Source: Cordylochernes scorpioides (taxonomy: Eukaryota; Arthropoda; Arachnida; Pseudoscorpiones; Chernetidae). From it: a stretch of 64,000 bases of DNA. The stretch is taken from positions 112,644,462 to 112,708,461 of the forward strand of contig CP092863.1 of assembly GCA_030710605.1 (NCBI GenBank), read 5' to 3'. How positions within the stretch are numbered: position 1 is the stretch's first letter; each line of letters starts with the position of its first letter. This document shows, in pieces, positions 63,847 to 64,000 of this stretch. A model generated the notes under the pieces. The model had not been told where the DNA came from. It was given only the letters and a program-made list of their open reading frames with translations, and did no database searches. Made by a program: the position numbers and the translations under genes.

Positions 63847-64000
63847 TTTTCGTATAAACAAACTCAGAGCCGCATAGTTTCTATATAACTGTACAAGTTT
63901 TCCGCGAATTCTTGGCCTTCTCTAGAATGAACAAAAGGGAAAAACGATCGGGTTTCGACAGCCAAGACTCGGTATTGAATCCTGGGGCACTTCTTTACTA

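Larger units (their letters stand above)
62321..64000. repeat. Mosaic unit copy 3
   Basis: Collinear with 23670-25340, including MITE F (62752-62928), a hammerhead-like motif (63130) and a Helitron (63301-63846). It runs off the window end. Confidence 0.8.

Overview
This is a gene-poor, AT-rich, repeat-dominated stretch of animal nuclear DNA. An arthropod source is likely and a chelicerate is plausible, judged only from the mix of BEL/Pao, Ty1/copia, Ty3/gypsy and Penelope-like elements with DD37D mariner, Tigger/pogo and Helitron transposons. I see no host protein-coding gene I can defend. The only cellular genes are two Pol III tRNAs: tRNA-Arg(ACG) at 1093-1165 and tRNA-Gly(UCC) at 23271-23340, both on the minus strand. 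One 100-base assembly gap lies at 10017-10116.

Layout. 1-9.7 kb holds LINE 3-prime fragments, MITEs, a 76-bp and a 38-bp tandem array, a short Helitron, a fold-back element with hammerhead-like motifs and, at 7834-7887 minus, a canonical-looking hammerhead ribozyme. 10.1-15.3 kb is a minus-strand BEL/Pao element with one LTR and an unusual chimeric ORF full of acidic repeats. 15.3-17.45 kb is duplicated at 38.4-40.56 kb: a 45-bp tandem array, a GC-rich block and a 54-bp array. 19.3-23.2 kb is a second short Helitron split by a deletion-derivative copia element with identical LTRs, PBS and a 5-bp TSD. 23.4-25.8, 35.8-38.2 and 62.1-64.0 kb are three copies of one mosaic unit. Two carry a short Helitron and the third shows the unoccupied site. 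25.8-31.4 kb is a gypsy pol interrupted inside reverse transcriptase by a BEL/Pao element (26695-31122). 31.4-35.8 kb holds further gypsy gag and LTR debris.

41.3-61.2 kb is a nested complex. A minus-strand Penelope-like retroelement, apparently with its GIY-YIG endonuclease upstream of the reverse transcriptase (Naiad-like order), has been interrupted by a Tigger (42888-45022), an intact DD37D mariner (46374-47677), an LTR element with identical 816-bp LTRs but no recognisable gag-pol (48067-53588) and a nearly complete Ty3/gypsy (54512-60017). Removing the mariner and the 816-bp-LTR element with one target-site copy each leaves the Penelope frame open across those junctions.

Most elements carry frameshifts or stops. 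Many lesions sit in homopolymer runs, so sequencing or assembly error is a real alternative to decay. The mariner transposase is the one uninterrupted ORF of full family length. Family names come from recognised protein motifs and terminal structures read by eye; no database search was run.
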